From positions 248,001-312,000 of the forward strand of contig JAAVTG010000051.1 of the NCBI GenBank assembly GCA_011947345.1: a DNA stretch of 64,000 nt, in the 5' to 3' direction. This stretch comes from Phytophthora quininea (Eukaryota; Oomycota; Peronosporomycetes; Peronosporales; Peronosporaceae). The position numbers were made by a program, and so were the translations under genes. The notes under the pieces were generated by a model. It was given only the letters and a program-made list of their open reading frames with translations, did not search any database and was not told where the DNA came from. Position 1 is the stretch's first letter. Every line of letters starts with the position of its first letter. Positions 22,070 through 34,394 of this stretch are shown piece after piece.

Positions 22070-22593
22070 TGGTAAGGCCGCTCAGTCTTGACAGTCCTAC
22101 CGGTAGTGCTTGCAAAACGGCGTTTTGACGATATTTGTGCTTGACCCAATACTCTACTTTCATCGTCACGAATTGCTCAAAGTATTTGAAGTTGACGTGC
22201 GAAATTCGTGCCTTAGCTGGTAGATCATAGAGCCCCAGGGTGGATTGTAAATAGAAGGGATGTATTGCGAGTAAAAACTGTGTTATGCGCGCTTGTCGTT
22301 CTGATACGATCCATGTTCACTCAGTCAGTTCACTCAGTCAGCTCATGCAGACCCGTCACGTTGAGACCCCTGCTTTGCTGAAGGAGAAAAGTTCCGCTAG
22401 CTCTGCCACGTAAATGTCGTAAGCCCTGAAATATGGAGCAGCTCGGAACTTTGCAACGTCGTCCACCAAACCGTCTACCTTTAGTACCTTCCGAATGGTT
22501 TCGAGGGGACATCTCGCTGCTCTTGAGAAAGGTATGGGCGGACTGAAGCGACGACGAGGCTTGTTCCAGAGACTTCTCTACCGTCGGCATATA
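22070..22593 (-). pseudogene. C-terminal part of the RXLR effector split by the Ty3 insertion (arm B side)
   Basis: Directly after the 3' LTR of the arm B element (minus strand, from 22593) the frame reads MPTVEKSLEQASSSLQSA, the same as the uninterrupted copy at 17050. After a frame shift it gives a WY-like unit (KVLKVDGLVDDVAKFRAA) near 22490-22420. A further LWY unit (VNFKYFEQFVTMKVEYW) is at 22200-22130. Together with 28405-28243 these are the two halves of one gene separated by 5.65 kb. Stops and shifts in this half indicate decay independent of the insertion. Confidence 0.75.
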
Positions 22594-22902
22594 TGTGCCG
22601 TTCCCAAACACGCAAGACACTGTTTGGGAGCTGGAACTCCCGCAAAGACCAAGGTGTATTGATCTTAATGCAAAAGCAATTGTGATTCCTAACTGGTATG
22701 CTCTCGCCTGCCTCCAGGCAGTCCAGGAGAGCATCCCGTGGCGTAAGCCAAAGCTTCTGCTCCGTGCTGAAGCCGGGTCCAGATAGCACCCAGGATCTGC
22801 TTATCTGTTGAAAGTATTGACTCTGCTAGCCAAGCTCCAGTTGCATGTGGGAAGCTGACTCCTATTCAAGCCCGCAATCATGCTTGCCGTGGCGTCGCCA
22901 CA
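22594..22902 (-). repeat. 3' LTR of the arm B chromovirus
   Basis: 309 bp. It carries the short C-run allele, which in arm A belongs to the 5' LTR. A polypurine tract lies at 22903-22918. Confidence 0.92.
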
Positions 22903-23253
22903 CTGCCTCCCCAAGCTTTCCACTGCGTGACCAAGTCAGTCTCGTCACATTTCCGTGAAAGAGACACTGCGCCACTTCAACTCGTTGCAGTGTTACAGGT
23001 TCGTGATCCAGAGGATTTGCATCAAATCACAAGGATGGGATTTCAGCCAGCCAGATTCTCCAAATCGAACATTGTCCAATGATGTCGCGTTTCACACATA
23101 AAGTACTGTAGTGTGTCCAATATTCAGCTTCACATTCCGGAACTTCGTTTTCACTTGCACCAAAGTCGCATCCACATGATCTCATTGCTGCGTTGCTAAG
23201 CAAGAAGCCAAATGCACCAAACCTATCGAAGGTCATGATGCCGTCGAAGAGGA

Positions 23254-26200
23254 TCAGGGCGTGGAGGGCTCCACGCGTCTCGTACGGCCCTGAGAACGCT
23301 TGCCGTCAACAGTACGTGCCACTGCAAGTCGGAAATCATCGTCATTTGCTTGGGCAACGTAGTTTTGCAGCAGCTGTGGGACATCTTCATCCAAACTCTT
23401 CAGTGGCTCCCAGGAATCTTCAATCTCTTCAAGCCCTTGCCACTTTACCTTGACTTCATAGGCCTTTGTAGTGGTGTTGAAGCGATGTTCTATTAGAGCA
23501 TCCACAGCAAGCAAAGTCCCTTGTGAAGAGATGTGGTCAATAAGCTCCGTTGTCACATGTAAAGAGCTGTCAGCGTAATATTTCAAACGTGACGGGTGTA
23601 CGTTAGCTTTTTTACCCGTGACAAGGTGTTCCACAGTGAAATAGTAGTCAGTTGCCGCCACCACTTTAAATGGACCAACCCAAGTAATCCGTAGTTTGTT
23701 GGCATGCAGCTTCTCGTCCACTCTGGACCGAAGCACGTAATCTCCAATAGAGAAATTCACTGCTCGTTCATAGTGTTGCCTCTTACGATATCGCTGTGCT
23801 TGGCGTTTTCGTTCAGCCTCCACAGCTTTATGCATCTTCTGAATGCTGCTACGCAGCTGAGCCAACTTTGTTTCCAGGTCTGGTCGTTGCTCAGGGAGTG
23901 ATGCAACGTGCCCCTTCCCCCGGCAGCAGCACCGTATCCAAAGTGCTCGGGCAAGGCAGACCGGTAAAAAGTTCAATTGGTGCCTTGTTAGACAAAGATT
24001 GCACTGGGGAGTGTGATTCACACTTGACTGTACCACAGGCAAGAGGTACGGCCAGTCTGCAGCACTAATCCGAAATTCGAGAATCAGAGCCTTTAAAACT
24101 TGTAGAACATCTCTGTTCACACGTTCGACACTTCCATTTTTCCACGGTGTGTAGGCCAAAATGAATTTTTGTGAGCTTTTAGTCGTCGATTTAATTCAGA
24201 CACCACCTTGCTCGTAAAATGTGAACCAGAATCACTGATCCACAGCGTGGGTATGCCAAACCTACTATACCAATCCAAAATGGCAGCAGCGGCAACCTCT
24301 GATGTCGGTCCGTCACACGGTACCAGCTCGACAAAGTGGGTTGCTGCATCTTTCAAAACGAGCACATATCGGGTCGTGCCGTACGACTCACCCAGCGTTA
24401 AAAAGTCCCAGTGCAGAGTAGCATTTCTTTCAAAGGTATGGTGTGTCTCGCTGAAAGGCCTCGGAATAATATCACCGCCTTTGACGTGTAAGCATAGGAG
24501 ACACTGCTGACAAAAGTTGCGCACAAACGCATGCAGTCCATTGACCGAGAACACCCGACCGAGGTGGTTGACCATGACACGCATTCCGCGATGTCCATTT
24601 GCCCCGCAGTGAACGATAATCATCAATCGTTGCAATAGTTCCGTAGCACTCTCCGGTATCCAAATCTTACTTGCCACTCGAAATATATCATCACTGCCTC
24701 GTATTGCTGACCTCGGCGCACGACAAGTGCTCTGGGCTGCAATGATGTTACTGATGCTGGGCCACTCAAATCCATCCGAGTCAAGCGGACGCGGGCCATG
24801 CAAAGCGTTCTGGCTGTCAGACACGCCCGCCGTAGTGCTGCTAGAAGGTTCTCCACGCTTACGCTTTCGTGTCGTGATACGTTTCATACTGCTTCGTAGA
24901 GCTGCACGTTCTGGTTGACCTCCCCACCTAGAAATGAGGTCAGCCCAGAGGTTGTTGGCTCCCTCAATGTGCTCGATTGAATATTTGTACTCCATCAGCT
25001 TAGTAGACCAACGCAACAATTTCCCGCGCATTGTCTTTTCATTTCTTTGCCAGGAGCAAACAAATGAATGATGTTGCGGTGATCGCAATATATCTTGAAG
25101 CCTTGAGGTCGCAAAAGCAAGTACTCCAGCTTGCAACATGCGTGAATGATCGGGTAGCATTCCTTTTCGATCACGCTCCCATGCAAATGAGCAACTCGTG
25201 TTCGTGCTCATGAATCGGACTGTTCTGGCTCCAGTGTGCGACTTGAGTAACTATCAGACCCCATCCAGAATCACTGGCATCCGAAAACAAACACAGTTGC
25301 TTTTCGTGATCCGGATACGTGAGCATAGCAGAGTTCGAAAGCAGTTCCTTCACCGCAGTGAAGCTGGCCCGCTCTTCCTGTGAGAGGGTGATGTTGATGC
25401 CTGCAGCAGCGCGTTTGCTCCGCTTTGTGTCTCGAAGTGAGCGCTCGAGCAGCTCTTGTAAAGGTTTCGACACCCTCGCATAGTCTACAAGGCCGTCTCT
25501 CATCCAGTTCGTCGCGCAGGTAAACTGTTGCAGCTCTGCTGCCGTAGTTGGCTCGGGAATGGCTCGGAGGGATTCAATCCGCTTCGGGTCATGGCCGACA
25601 CCGTGCTCATTGATGATCCTCCCGCACCACTTCACTTCAGTGAGGAAAAGTTTGCACTTCTTCGGGTTCAGCTTGAAACCAAACTCGTCCAGCTTTGTAA
25701 GGATAGCTTCGATGACATCGAGTAGTTCAGTAGCGGAGTCAGCGTAAGCCAAGAGATCGTCTATCCATACTAGTAAATTGTCATGCAGGTGGTCCTTCAA
25801 CACGTCTTCCACTGTAGATTGAAAGTGGAGTGCTGCATCAGTGCTGCCCTGTGGCACACGTGTCGGCGTGAAAACTCCACGGTCAGTCATGTAAGATAGA
25901 ATCTCCTGCGAGGCTTTGGCTAGTGGAAGCTGCCAAAAGCCTTTCAGGAAATCGAATACGGCGTAAAACTTCTTGCCTCTGCACCGCTCCAAACGTACTT
26001 GAAGACTGGGCATCACGCCCGCAATTCCTTCAGTCATGCTGTTGACCGGCCTGTAATCATTGGTCTGACGGTACTCGCTGCTGTTCGGCTTTCGAACAGG
26101 TAAGGCAGCGCACGCCCATCTACTCGCCTTGTTCTCGTACACCCAGCCGAGTTTCACCAGCTCTGCGTTGAAACTGGCCAAGAACTCCGACTTATCGGGG

Positions 26201-27123
26201 CTGTATTGACGTACTTTGCAACGATACGGACGAGCGTTTGGTTTCAGTTTGATCTTCAGTGGTGGCACGCGCGCAGGTGGATCGTCGCCAAGCACAAGAC
26301 GCCATCCACTGAAAGACATTAGAATTCGACGTAATCGTACAGCGCCCGCACCGTCGACCATTTCCCGTATGGCTGCATCTGTCACCATCGCCTCGATAGC
26401 TGCGGCAATGTCAGCGTCTTGTGTCACTCCACGCGACGGAATGCCATTGGGATCTCCAAAGTGATCGTCGTCACTGCTGCTCCTGGTTGCGAGTTGCTCT
26501 AACTCACGATCAACATCAATGCCAAGTTCCGCCAAAAGAATACGCCCCACAATCAGTTCGTCATCGTCAGATTCAACGATAAGGCATCTTTTGTGGTCTT
26601 GGCAGCGAACAGGCCCCGCGGCCGTGTTCAGGGTCAGGCGTACATCCACAGCGTGCGTCGCTGTCAGAATCGCGCCACCTACCGCTTCCAACTCCACGTG
26701 CTCGATCAGCTCGACCAGTTCGACACCATTGTCGACCGCTCGGAGCTTCTCCACGAGCTCTTGTGAAATTATGTTGTACTCGGAGCCACTGTCTGCACAA
26801 TACGGCAAATCCAGCGTTCCATTGATTGTTGCCGTCGCTCGCACTCTGTCTGCACCTCTAGCACGTAGGTTCACTCGTTTGAGTCTCTGCTTCTTGGGCG
26901 CCTTTTTCCGTGGAGCACGCTCGGCTAAAATGGCTTCTTTCTGGGCCTCATCGATCTCAGGACAGTCGCTGAGAAAGTGTTCTTTACCGCAGTGAAAACA
27001 TCCACCACGAGGTCCACTAGATTTGCTGCGGGGTGCAGCACTCGATTTATCTGGTGGCAATTGCTCAACCTGGCGCTTGGCATCCTTGCCGTACCGGTCA
27101 TTGCTCCTCTGTCCTGTTTTCAC
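23254..27123 (-). pseudogene. pol: Pol polyprotein with chromodomain, frame-broken (arm B)
   Basis: The domain order is as in arm A. The 27123-25171 part (zinc knuckle, protease, RT, start of RNase H) is identical in protein sequence. A one-base deletion in an A run near 25028 fuses the RNase H/integrase frame differently from arm A, giving a 364-codon open stretch to 24117. The integrase end and chromodomain are in one 301-codon frame here (24159-23254), because a six-A run near 23612 keeps the frame that arm A lost. The main lesions near 25180 and 24150 are shared, so Pol is not functional. Confidence 0.9.
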
Positions 27124-27905
27124 GGGTTTTTCGCTTCTTTCTCGCGCTTCCCAGTCGGTTTGCCAGCAGCATGTCCGGTCTGCTGCCGTTGTTGCTGTTG
27201 TTGCTTCAGGTTGCTCATCGAGCGGAAAACCTTGTCTTGTTCAAGAGCTTTTTCCTTCACCAATTTGTACAACACAACATCGCTCTTCGTGCTCGATTTG
27301 TCAATCAGCTTCTGGTGCGTTTCAATTTCATCACGCAACGCAGAGGGCTGTAAGTGCTTCTTCAGTATCTTGCACTTGTGAGCAATTCCCATCGGGGTTG
27401 AGAAAGTGCTCTTCAAACCGTGCTCGAGAATTATTTCCTCACACAGCTTGAAGTAGTTCATCACGCGAGCCTGAACATCAGACTCTCTCAGGTTCATTTT
27501 CAACTTAGTCTCAAACAGCAAATCGACGTTCCTAATGTCTCCGTTCTTGACGTTGTTCACGATCTTGTTGATCTCGTTGATGATCCGCTGCTCTGGCACT
27601 TGCTCGACGGTCGTATCCCAGTCGTACTTGCACAGCATCTCCAGGAGATGTGAGTCGAAAGAATTCTTGACCGACAGCATCGCTTTGTCAGCGTCTTCAC
27701 CAGAGGTGATGCAGCGTGCCTTCACTGCTTCCTCGTATTCGTGACGCAGCCTCTTCCATTTGACGAGACTTGAATGCGAGATGTCCGTCACGAATGGAGG
27801 CGTTATCGTTGAGGAGGTAATCGGAACAGTAGCCATCGCGGTACTTCCGACGTTGTCCTCGTCGTTCGTTGCAGTTGTAGTTGCGAGTCCACTACGTGTC
27901 CTCAT
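27120..27905 (-). CDS. gag: Gag of the chromovirus (arm B)
   Basis: Identical 261-residue Gag, ATG at 27905, in -1 overlap with pol as in arm A. An intact Gag beside a broken Pol could in principle be mobilised by other elements, but no evidence for that is visible. Confidence 0.85.
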   Translation of the reverse strand: MRTRSGLATTTATNDEDNVGSTAMATVPITSSTITPPFVTDISHSSLVKWKRLRHEYEEAVKARCITSGEDADKAMLSVKNSFDSHLLEMLCKYDWDTTVEQVPEQRIINEINKIVNNVKNGDIRNVDLLFETKLKMNLRESDVQARVMNYFKLCEEIILEHGLKSTFSTPMGIAHKCKILKKHLQPSALRDEIETHQKLIDKSSTKSDVVLYKLVKEKALEQDKVFRSMSNLKQQQQQRQQTGHAAGKPTGKREKEAKNP

Positions 27906-27932
27906 CTTGGAACTTTTCGCTAAAGTTAACTT

Positions 27933-28242
27933 TGTGCCGTTCCCAAACACGCAAGACACTGTTTGGGAGCTGGAACTCCCGCAAAGACCAAGGTGTATTG
28001 ATCTTAATGCAAAAGCAATTGTGATTCCTAACTGGTATGCTCTCGCCTGCCTCCAGGCAGTCCAGGGAGAGCATCCCGTGGCGTAAGCCAAAGCTTCTGC
28101 TCCGTGCTGAAGCCGGGTCCAGATAGCACCCAGGATCTGCTTATCTGTTGAAAGTATTGACTCTGCTAGCCAAGCTCCAGTTGCATGTGGGAAGCTGACT
28201 CCTATTCAAGCCCGCAATCATGCTTGCCGTGGCGTCGCCACA
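27933..28242 (-). repeat. 5' LTR of the arm B chromovirus
   Basis: 310 bp, long C-run allele. The presumed primer site AAGTTAACTTTAG follows at 27932-27920. Confidence 0.92.
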
Positions 28243-28405
28243 GCATACCAGGAGTTGAGCCACCACCTCTCTCCTCCGCAATGACATGAAAAGAATAGCT
28301 CGGCTCCAGTTTGCTGTCGAGGTTTTTATTGACTCTTAAAACCCTTGAGCTGGCTAATGTCGCGATGGCACAGTAAAACACCAACACAAAAGCATGATGT
28401 AGCAT
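28243..28405 (-). pseudogene. RXLR effector 5' fragment, cut by the Ty3 insertion (arm B)
   Basis: Same sequence as 10951-11113: signal peptide, RVLR and EER, then the LTR. Its 3' continuation is at 22593-22070. In this arm the gene and insertion can be read as one event. Confidence 0.85.
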
Positions 28406-28410
28406 CTTGC

Positions 28411-29252
28411 TTATTTCTTCTTCTTTCTGGCGTGTGGGCTAGGATATTTAAAAGTGCAGCAATCGTTCTTTGAGGACCAGAGTTTGCTCTGAGTGTCGAT
28501 TATATGTTGAATTCCACCCCGCATAATCCATACGCTAAGCTCGAGTTCATACGCGTTAGCCCAAAATCGTAAACGCTGACGAAGACCTTCAGATTGCTGG
28601 AAGTCTTGTTGTGGAGCGGACTCAATGACACGAGTCACTGCAGATGACAATGGCATCACTTCCGCCAGCTCGAAAACACGCAAACGAACAGCCTGCCACA
28701 CCAGCTCGACCGCTTTGTCTTGTCGGTCCTGTGGTTGCAGCTGCTTGAAGGCGTCAATACCACATACCAGAGCAACAATCCACTGGTTCAAAATGTCGGC
28801 ACTTGGCGCGATAAACACACTCTGAAAGATATATCCATCGTTGTTTTCGGTCTCATCGTCATAGTCGAGGGAAAAGCTGAGTTTGGGTGAAGAATGCACA
28901 GTAATTCCACGAATATTGGGCAGTATCGTCGAGATTGCAGAAGAGGAACGTCCTTCTTGGTAAACGTCAAGCATGGAGCCATCCTTGCTGATCTTGAGCA
29001 CCACGCTCTCCGTCTCTTCTTGCGTTGCTGTCGACTGTCGGCTGAATTCCGTTCCCCTCTTTGCAGTTTGAATTCCGCTTAAATTCAGTTCCTGTGGATA
29101 GTTAAGCTGTCAGTGTTTGTCTTGGAACGATATCAACCTAGCGTTTCGACCTGGAGCTGGTGTAAGCGTTGCGGTAGCGACTGGGACGAGCATTTTGGCG
29201 TGCTTTGTGCGTCCGTGCGTAGAATGTCCTGGATGTAGTGGACTGTCAGCAT
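28411..29252 (-). CDS. PH-like domain protein, possibly 3'-truncated (arm B copy)
   Basis: Exons 29252-29151 and 29091-28411, the mirror of 10104-10945, with identical protein. The start ATG, the 59-nt intron, the PH-like block with its Trp-containing C-terminal helix and the Lys-rich tail are all the same. Five bases separate its stop from the RXLR ATG at 28405. See the arm A copy for doubts about the original 3' end. Confidence 0.6.
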
Positions 29253-29385
29253 CAGTGTCAACCTCGCAGAACCGAAAAATGAATCACCTGGAAGAGCTGC
29301 TGAGCTCGTCGAGGGTGCAACGGCAGCGACATCGAGTTTTATAGCCGGGCGACGCGATCCAACGTGAACCGCCGCTTGGGAAGCG

Positions 29386-30582
29386 ATGTCTGGGGCTGCC
29401 AAGTCGCCGCCATTTTTCCAGTTTGATGAGGACAAATTGCTCGATCTTGGAAGAGACCTGCCGTCGGAGTTGAAGCTGCTTCGTGTTCGACTTCGCTTCG
29501 GGGTTCCTGATCGAGTTCTGCTGGGTCAGAAATTCCGTGTGGTCGTCGATCTGGTCGATGAGATGGGGATGCCTCCGAAATGCACCGACCCTCCAGGACT
29601 ACTCGACCTCCGCCTTGATGAAGATAATAGTGCGGAAGATAGTCAACTCAGTATGAAGGTGGAGCAGAAACTTGCGTCTTCACAGCAGCAAACCAAGTGG
29701 GTCTGCTGGGTCTCGCTGGTACAACCAGCTTCGCCAATTTCATCACCGAGGAACATCCAGGCGTGTTTGCGGGTCCAGCTGAAGAGCGACGACGGACTTA
29801 AATGTCATGGTTGGCAAACACGTCTGCAACAATTCTGCGTCGGAAGCGTCTGGATGAACGAAGACATTCTTGTACTGCCGCTTCAAGTCAAGCTTCATGT
29901 TGCCGACTTCACTAAACTCGATACCTTCGCAACGACCACCGTCTGCGAGTGAGTCTTCACTTCAAACAGAGACATCATCGTGATTGAGGAGAACTATGGC
30001 GACGCCATGGGCTCTCACGTCTGGGACGCTTCGATTCTGCTGAGTTTCCTGGTCATCCACGCCGGTCTCTTCACCTCAACTTCAGCGCAAACAATGCTGG
30101 AAGTCGGCTCTGGCTGTGGGTTATTTGCTGCAGTTCTGTCGGCACTCCAACCTCCAACTCCAACCATTTTCACTGAGAAAGCTGTCTGTATTGCTCGACT
30201 GCAAAACAATCTCCGTCGAAACAATTCCTCATCAGTTGTCCTAATGTTGGAGTGGGGATCATCTGTTCCAAAGCAACTGCTCGAAGCAAATGTTGGCGTT
30301 ATATTCGCAGCCGACGTGCTGTACAACTGGACAGCTCACGAAGATCTACTAGCGACTCTCGACGCTCTCAAACACGACCAAATGAACGTCTTCCTCGCCC
30401 ACAAACGTCGAGGGAAAGTGTCTTCTGAGCGTTTGGAGGCTCTGTCAACGAAGACTTTTGAACCAGCCACACAGTGTGGTGTTGGGCCTGACAGCTGTCG
30501 ATGGAAACACTGGCAAGTGAAGAAACTCGCAGCAATCGGTAAGATCGAACTGTTTGGTCTTACAATCAAGTCCCTCAGCTAA
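29386..30582 (+). CDS. Class-I SAM-dependent (METTL21-like) methyltransferase (arm B copy)
   Basis: Mirror of 8774-9970 with the same protein. ATG at 29386, TGA at 29950-29952, and the same frame resumes at once and runs to 30582. The 21 bases 29949-29969 start GTGAGT, end CAG and would restore one 390-residue protein if removed. Motif I (MLEVGSGCGLFAA) and ADVLYN are intact. The two copies would double gene dosage if both are expressed. Confidence 0.7.
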
Positions 30583-31483
30583 GAAAACGTTCATCCACAC
30601 ACTGATCCGATAGTAAGGCGGATTCGGTTAGAGCTAATAACTGTTTATCATCGGGAGCTCTTAGCTACAAATATTGGATAGAGTTTGGGGCGCTCAGAAT
30701 GAGTAGGAGAGATGATGTTAGTTTGTAGACATCTTCACGAAGAATCCTTACACAATCAATTCCTCCTCGCGCCCACAAAAACATTATAACAGAGGGGTGT
30801 CGAAATGCTGATTCTTCAGCAGGCGTGTGGTCGCAGAACGCGAGCCGCGCCCGCCAAAATGCCCAGCGCTTCTGGCCGTCCCAAGGGACTTCGCGTCGGG
30901 CTGATGGACCCAACATCCGCAAGAGGGGCCTGCTCTTGCCGCCGTGTACATTCGTACGGAAGACCCAGACGTCGCATGGAAGAGCGACGTGAGTGGCAAA
31001 TGGGGGCAGCAAAACAAATGGGAGTTCTGACTCGAGAGCCTTGCAGGCAAAACCGAAATGCCAGAGAGCCGAAGGAAGCAACGCGGGAAAATGACTGGAC
31101 AGGAGAGACGGTACCGATATACTGGAATAATACCGGTTGCGAAGAGGATAGCCCCTTCTATTCGCACGCCCGCGTCATTGATTCGATCGTGCCGCAATGC
31201 TTGCACCCCGCGGGGTGTTTTGTGTGGATCTTCTGTTCGGATCCTTCGCGCTGAATAGAAGCTCCTTTGTAGCCATGGCTCCCGCTCTATTGGTATGGTA
31301 CCGATATATTGGTACAATACCGGTGACAAAGCGTGGTCGTCGCTGTACCGGTACGCCAGCCCCATACCGGCTCAATACCGCCATCCTTGACAGCCTGGCG
31401 GCAATGCCTCGTTAAAATAGACCAAGCAGCCCGTTCCCATGGTAGGTCTGATTTAGTACTTAATGTGGCTATAGTTAGATCAC
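30583..31483. other. Intergenic spacer with near-palindromic repeats (arm B)
   Basis: Mirror of 7873-8773. The 30-base repeats are at about 31108-31137 and 31295-31324, with the poorer copy near 31345-31380. No gene is supported. Confidence 0.6.
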
Positions 31484-33600
31484 ATGAACATCTATTTTCG
31501 CGCGATTGCTTGCTTGCCTGGCGATTGTCGAAGCAAGCTTGATCGATTCAATCAATCAATCGAGAACGCGCAACAGACCAACGTCGACATCATGTCCGAT
31601 GACGTCCTCCGGGTTCCAACTCTCAGGGATCGCCCTTCCGAGCCCGAGCTGACGTTAGGCCTTCGTCCCGTGGTGTACACAGCAGTCTGGTTCTTCATCG
31701 TGGCATTTCACGCTCTCTGCGGGGGTTTCTCATCTGCGTGGCGATGACTTACTGGTTCCTAACGACAGGGTCCATGCCATTCTTCACATCGATCTGGTCG
31801 CTACGAGGCATCCAGAACTACCACTTGTACGGTTTCATGTTTGGCTTGGTCGGAGCGATGCACGGCGTTCGCGTACTGTACATCCTCTACGTCTCGATCT
31901 GCACGAGAAAACTCACTTTCCGGTCCGAGGCGCGGTACCGTCGGACGCAACATTCGCTACGGATTGCCAAGTTCGTCCCGAACACCTTCAACCAATTGAT
32001 CTCTCGACGAGGGTTTTTGGTGTCGAGAACCAGCTCTTTTCGAGTGTGTTTGTTGGCGTGCTCGAAATCGGTTCACAGACCTACCAAGCCTATCGCGCGA
32101 GCTACTTGATGCCGCATGCTAGTCTCAACGCGTGGATTGTTGGACTGCTGCTTGTCAACTGCTGGTTAACCGCAGGGATCCAATACTTCCTTCGAACGTC
32201 AACAGCACTCAAGCGAGTCCTGACGCTGGTCGCCGACGCGCTGATCAGTTTCTGCATCATGATCGTTGTGCCGCTCGTCATATTTGTTCCGTACATGGCA
32301 GGTTTCGACATCAAGAGGGGATCTTCAAGGACCAGCAATCGCTTCACGACCCTGTCTTCTTCGGCAACCTGGTGCTGGATAACCGGATGATCTTCGTGTC
32401 GGGGCTGTTGGATCTGGGGACAAAGATAATCCCCCAACTCGGTATCTTACTTTCACTCGTGACGATGAGCAAACTGATCAAGTGGGCAAACAACAAAGTA
32501 GTGCCTGATAACAAGAGTCCTCGATCGACGTCTGACCCACCGCAGCCATGGGATGCCAAAAAGGACATCGATACGAAAGTCGATAAGCAGTCTCCCCAGA
32601 CACGGCACCACACGGGTTTTTGGGTGCGCTCTACAAGAAGAGGCACGCAAGCGTCATCCTACTGTTCGTTTCTTGGGGGCTAGCCATCCTAGTTTTGCAC
32701 GGTCTGGCAGCCCACCGCGCTGCGCATTACGAAACCCAAGGCTGTCGAGCGGTCACCCGGCCGTGGTTCCACAACGGCAAAGAACCTTGCTCCAGTTTGG
32801 TCATCAATTGTTACGATCGGGGCATCGCGACGCCAGACGAAGCTGTGTTCGACAAGCTGGACCTCAATACGCTGTCCACGTTGGCCATTGCTCATTGCCC
32901 GGCGCTACGGATGCCCACCAGTCTGCAGCGTCTTTCGAGTTTACTGGTACTGAATCTGTACAACTCAACTATCGTGGCCTGGAATTCAGAGAGCGCGGTG
33001 ACAGATACTGCGCAGCCTCGACTGCTATCCATTCTTATTGGAAAAACCCAAATGGCAACATTCCCGCCAGGACTACTCGAACCTTTACCGGCGACTCTGG
33101 GTAGTATTTATTTTTCGGAAACAAACCTCACGAAAATCCCCGACGACCTCTACAAAAGGTGGCACCCGATGGTGGTGGTGTCATTCGAGGACGGTATCCT
33201 TGCCGAACTCCCGCACCAAATGTTCTCCATGAATGTCTACTCCCTGTCATTCAAAGGCAACAAACTCGAGACGATTCCGACCTTGTCGATGATGCCTCCT
33301 GGGAAGATCATCCCCGAGTTGCGCCTCGAGGGCAATCCGCTAAAAGAGCTGCCCGAAACTCTCATGGCTACCGATGCTTTCATCATGTCCATCAATTTGG
33401 AAGACACGGGTGTGACGACACTGCCTGAATGGGCCAAGACCAACACGAAAGTTGTGTGGGGATACGAGACCCCACTTTGCGAGACGAGTATCAGCAATCC
33501 ACCGGCTTCTCCACTGGTCGTGTGTTTTCCTCGCTCACCTCTTCAAGAGGCCACTTTTCCCACGTCTCTTTTCAATCGACTGTACAAGATAAACGAGTAA
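31484..33600 (+). pseudogene. Multi-TM protein with leucine-rich repeats, frame-broken (arm B copy)
   Basis: Same architecture as 5753-7872: six to seven hydrophobic segments, then LRRs ending at 33600. It shares the G-run and GGGTTTTT-run frame shifts. Between about 31780 and 32700 it differs from arm A by clustered substitutions (for example MPFFTSIW for MPSYSSIW and IKWANNKVVP for IKWTETKVVP) and small indels. Outside that patch only a few residues differ (LGSIYF for LISIYF, LPHQM for LPDQM, PPASP for PPAAP). From 32620 the LRR half is open to the stop. Function unknown. Confidence 0.7.
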
Positions 33601-34085
33601 GGCTTCGACGAGTTCATAGCCGCTCGAGTTCCTCTCTGGCCTCGGAAATATTTGTTGACGGACAACATTCTTCCCGTGCTGAAACCGAGTGGACTGTCAG
33701 GGGCTGCACTACGAGATCATCGGAACTACAAGTACTAAGAACAATTCCTGGAGGCTCAGCTGGAGAGCTGGCTTGTCGAAGCTGTCGGGGGATGCACTCA
33801 TGAGAAACCCAAGATTTAGAATTACGATGAGGACGTAAAGAGTGAGGTCAAACAATTTATCAGCGAGACACTTCCCCGCGTCTAGTTCTCGATAGACTGC
33901 GGCTCTTTAATGTCAGCGAAGGCACAAGCCGCGCATGAACTTCAAGAACCTTGACCAATTCATGACGACGAAAAGGGCCAAACGTTCACCATGACCAAAT
34001 TTTGGAAGGGCCCGGACTGGCTGGACTGAGCGGCAAGAATCACCCGGACTTGAAATTCGTTGCTGCCAAGAAGACGCTCAACTGA
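33596..34085 (+). pseudogene. LWY effector fragment (arm B copy)
   Basis: Mirror of 5270-5757, with FDEFIAARVPLW directly after the LRR stop, then NHRNYKY-type and HPDLKFVAAKK units separated by stops. It is a remnant with no start. The following 300 bases up to 34395 hold nothing recognised. Confidence 0.6.
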
Positions 34086-34394
34086 GAGGATGAATCCAAG
34101 TAGCAATGTTGTGACGCTTTTTGCGGCTTCAAGACTGACATTTCGTCTCTTTGGAAGTTGGCTATCTTGCATAGGGTGGGGGAAGCCCAAACGGGTATTG
34201 CCACAATCAGATATGTCTGTACTTGTTCTTGTCAAGTCCAAATACTGACGGCGCATTGTGGCACTTGAACAGTGATTATTTTCTGGGGTTATATTGTTCC
34301 AGATGATAAATAACACTTTGGCCTACCGACAGGAATCGTGTCAATACTTATCGCCGTGCAGCACTAGGCCAAAGCGATGGCAAAATTCGGAGCG

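Larger units (their letters stand above)
22594..28242 (-). mobile_element. Ty3/gypsy chromovirus, degenerate (arm B copy)
   Basis: Mirror copy of the arm A element, 5649 bp, transcribed leftward. It lies inside an RXLR effector gene, whose 5' half is at 28405-28243 and 3' half starts at 22593. The 5' flank ends TATGC and the 3' flank starts TATATGC, a partial match to a 5-bp duplication. It carries the same 29-base loss near RNase H and the same shift before the integrase Glu as arm A. Confidence 0.93.
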
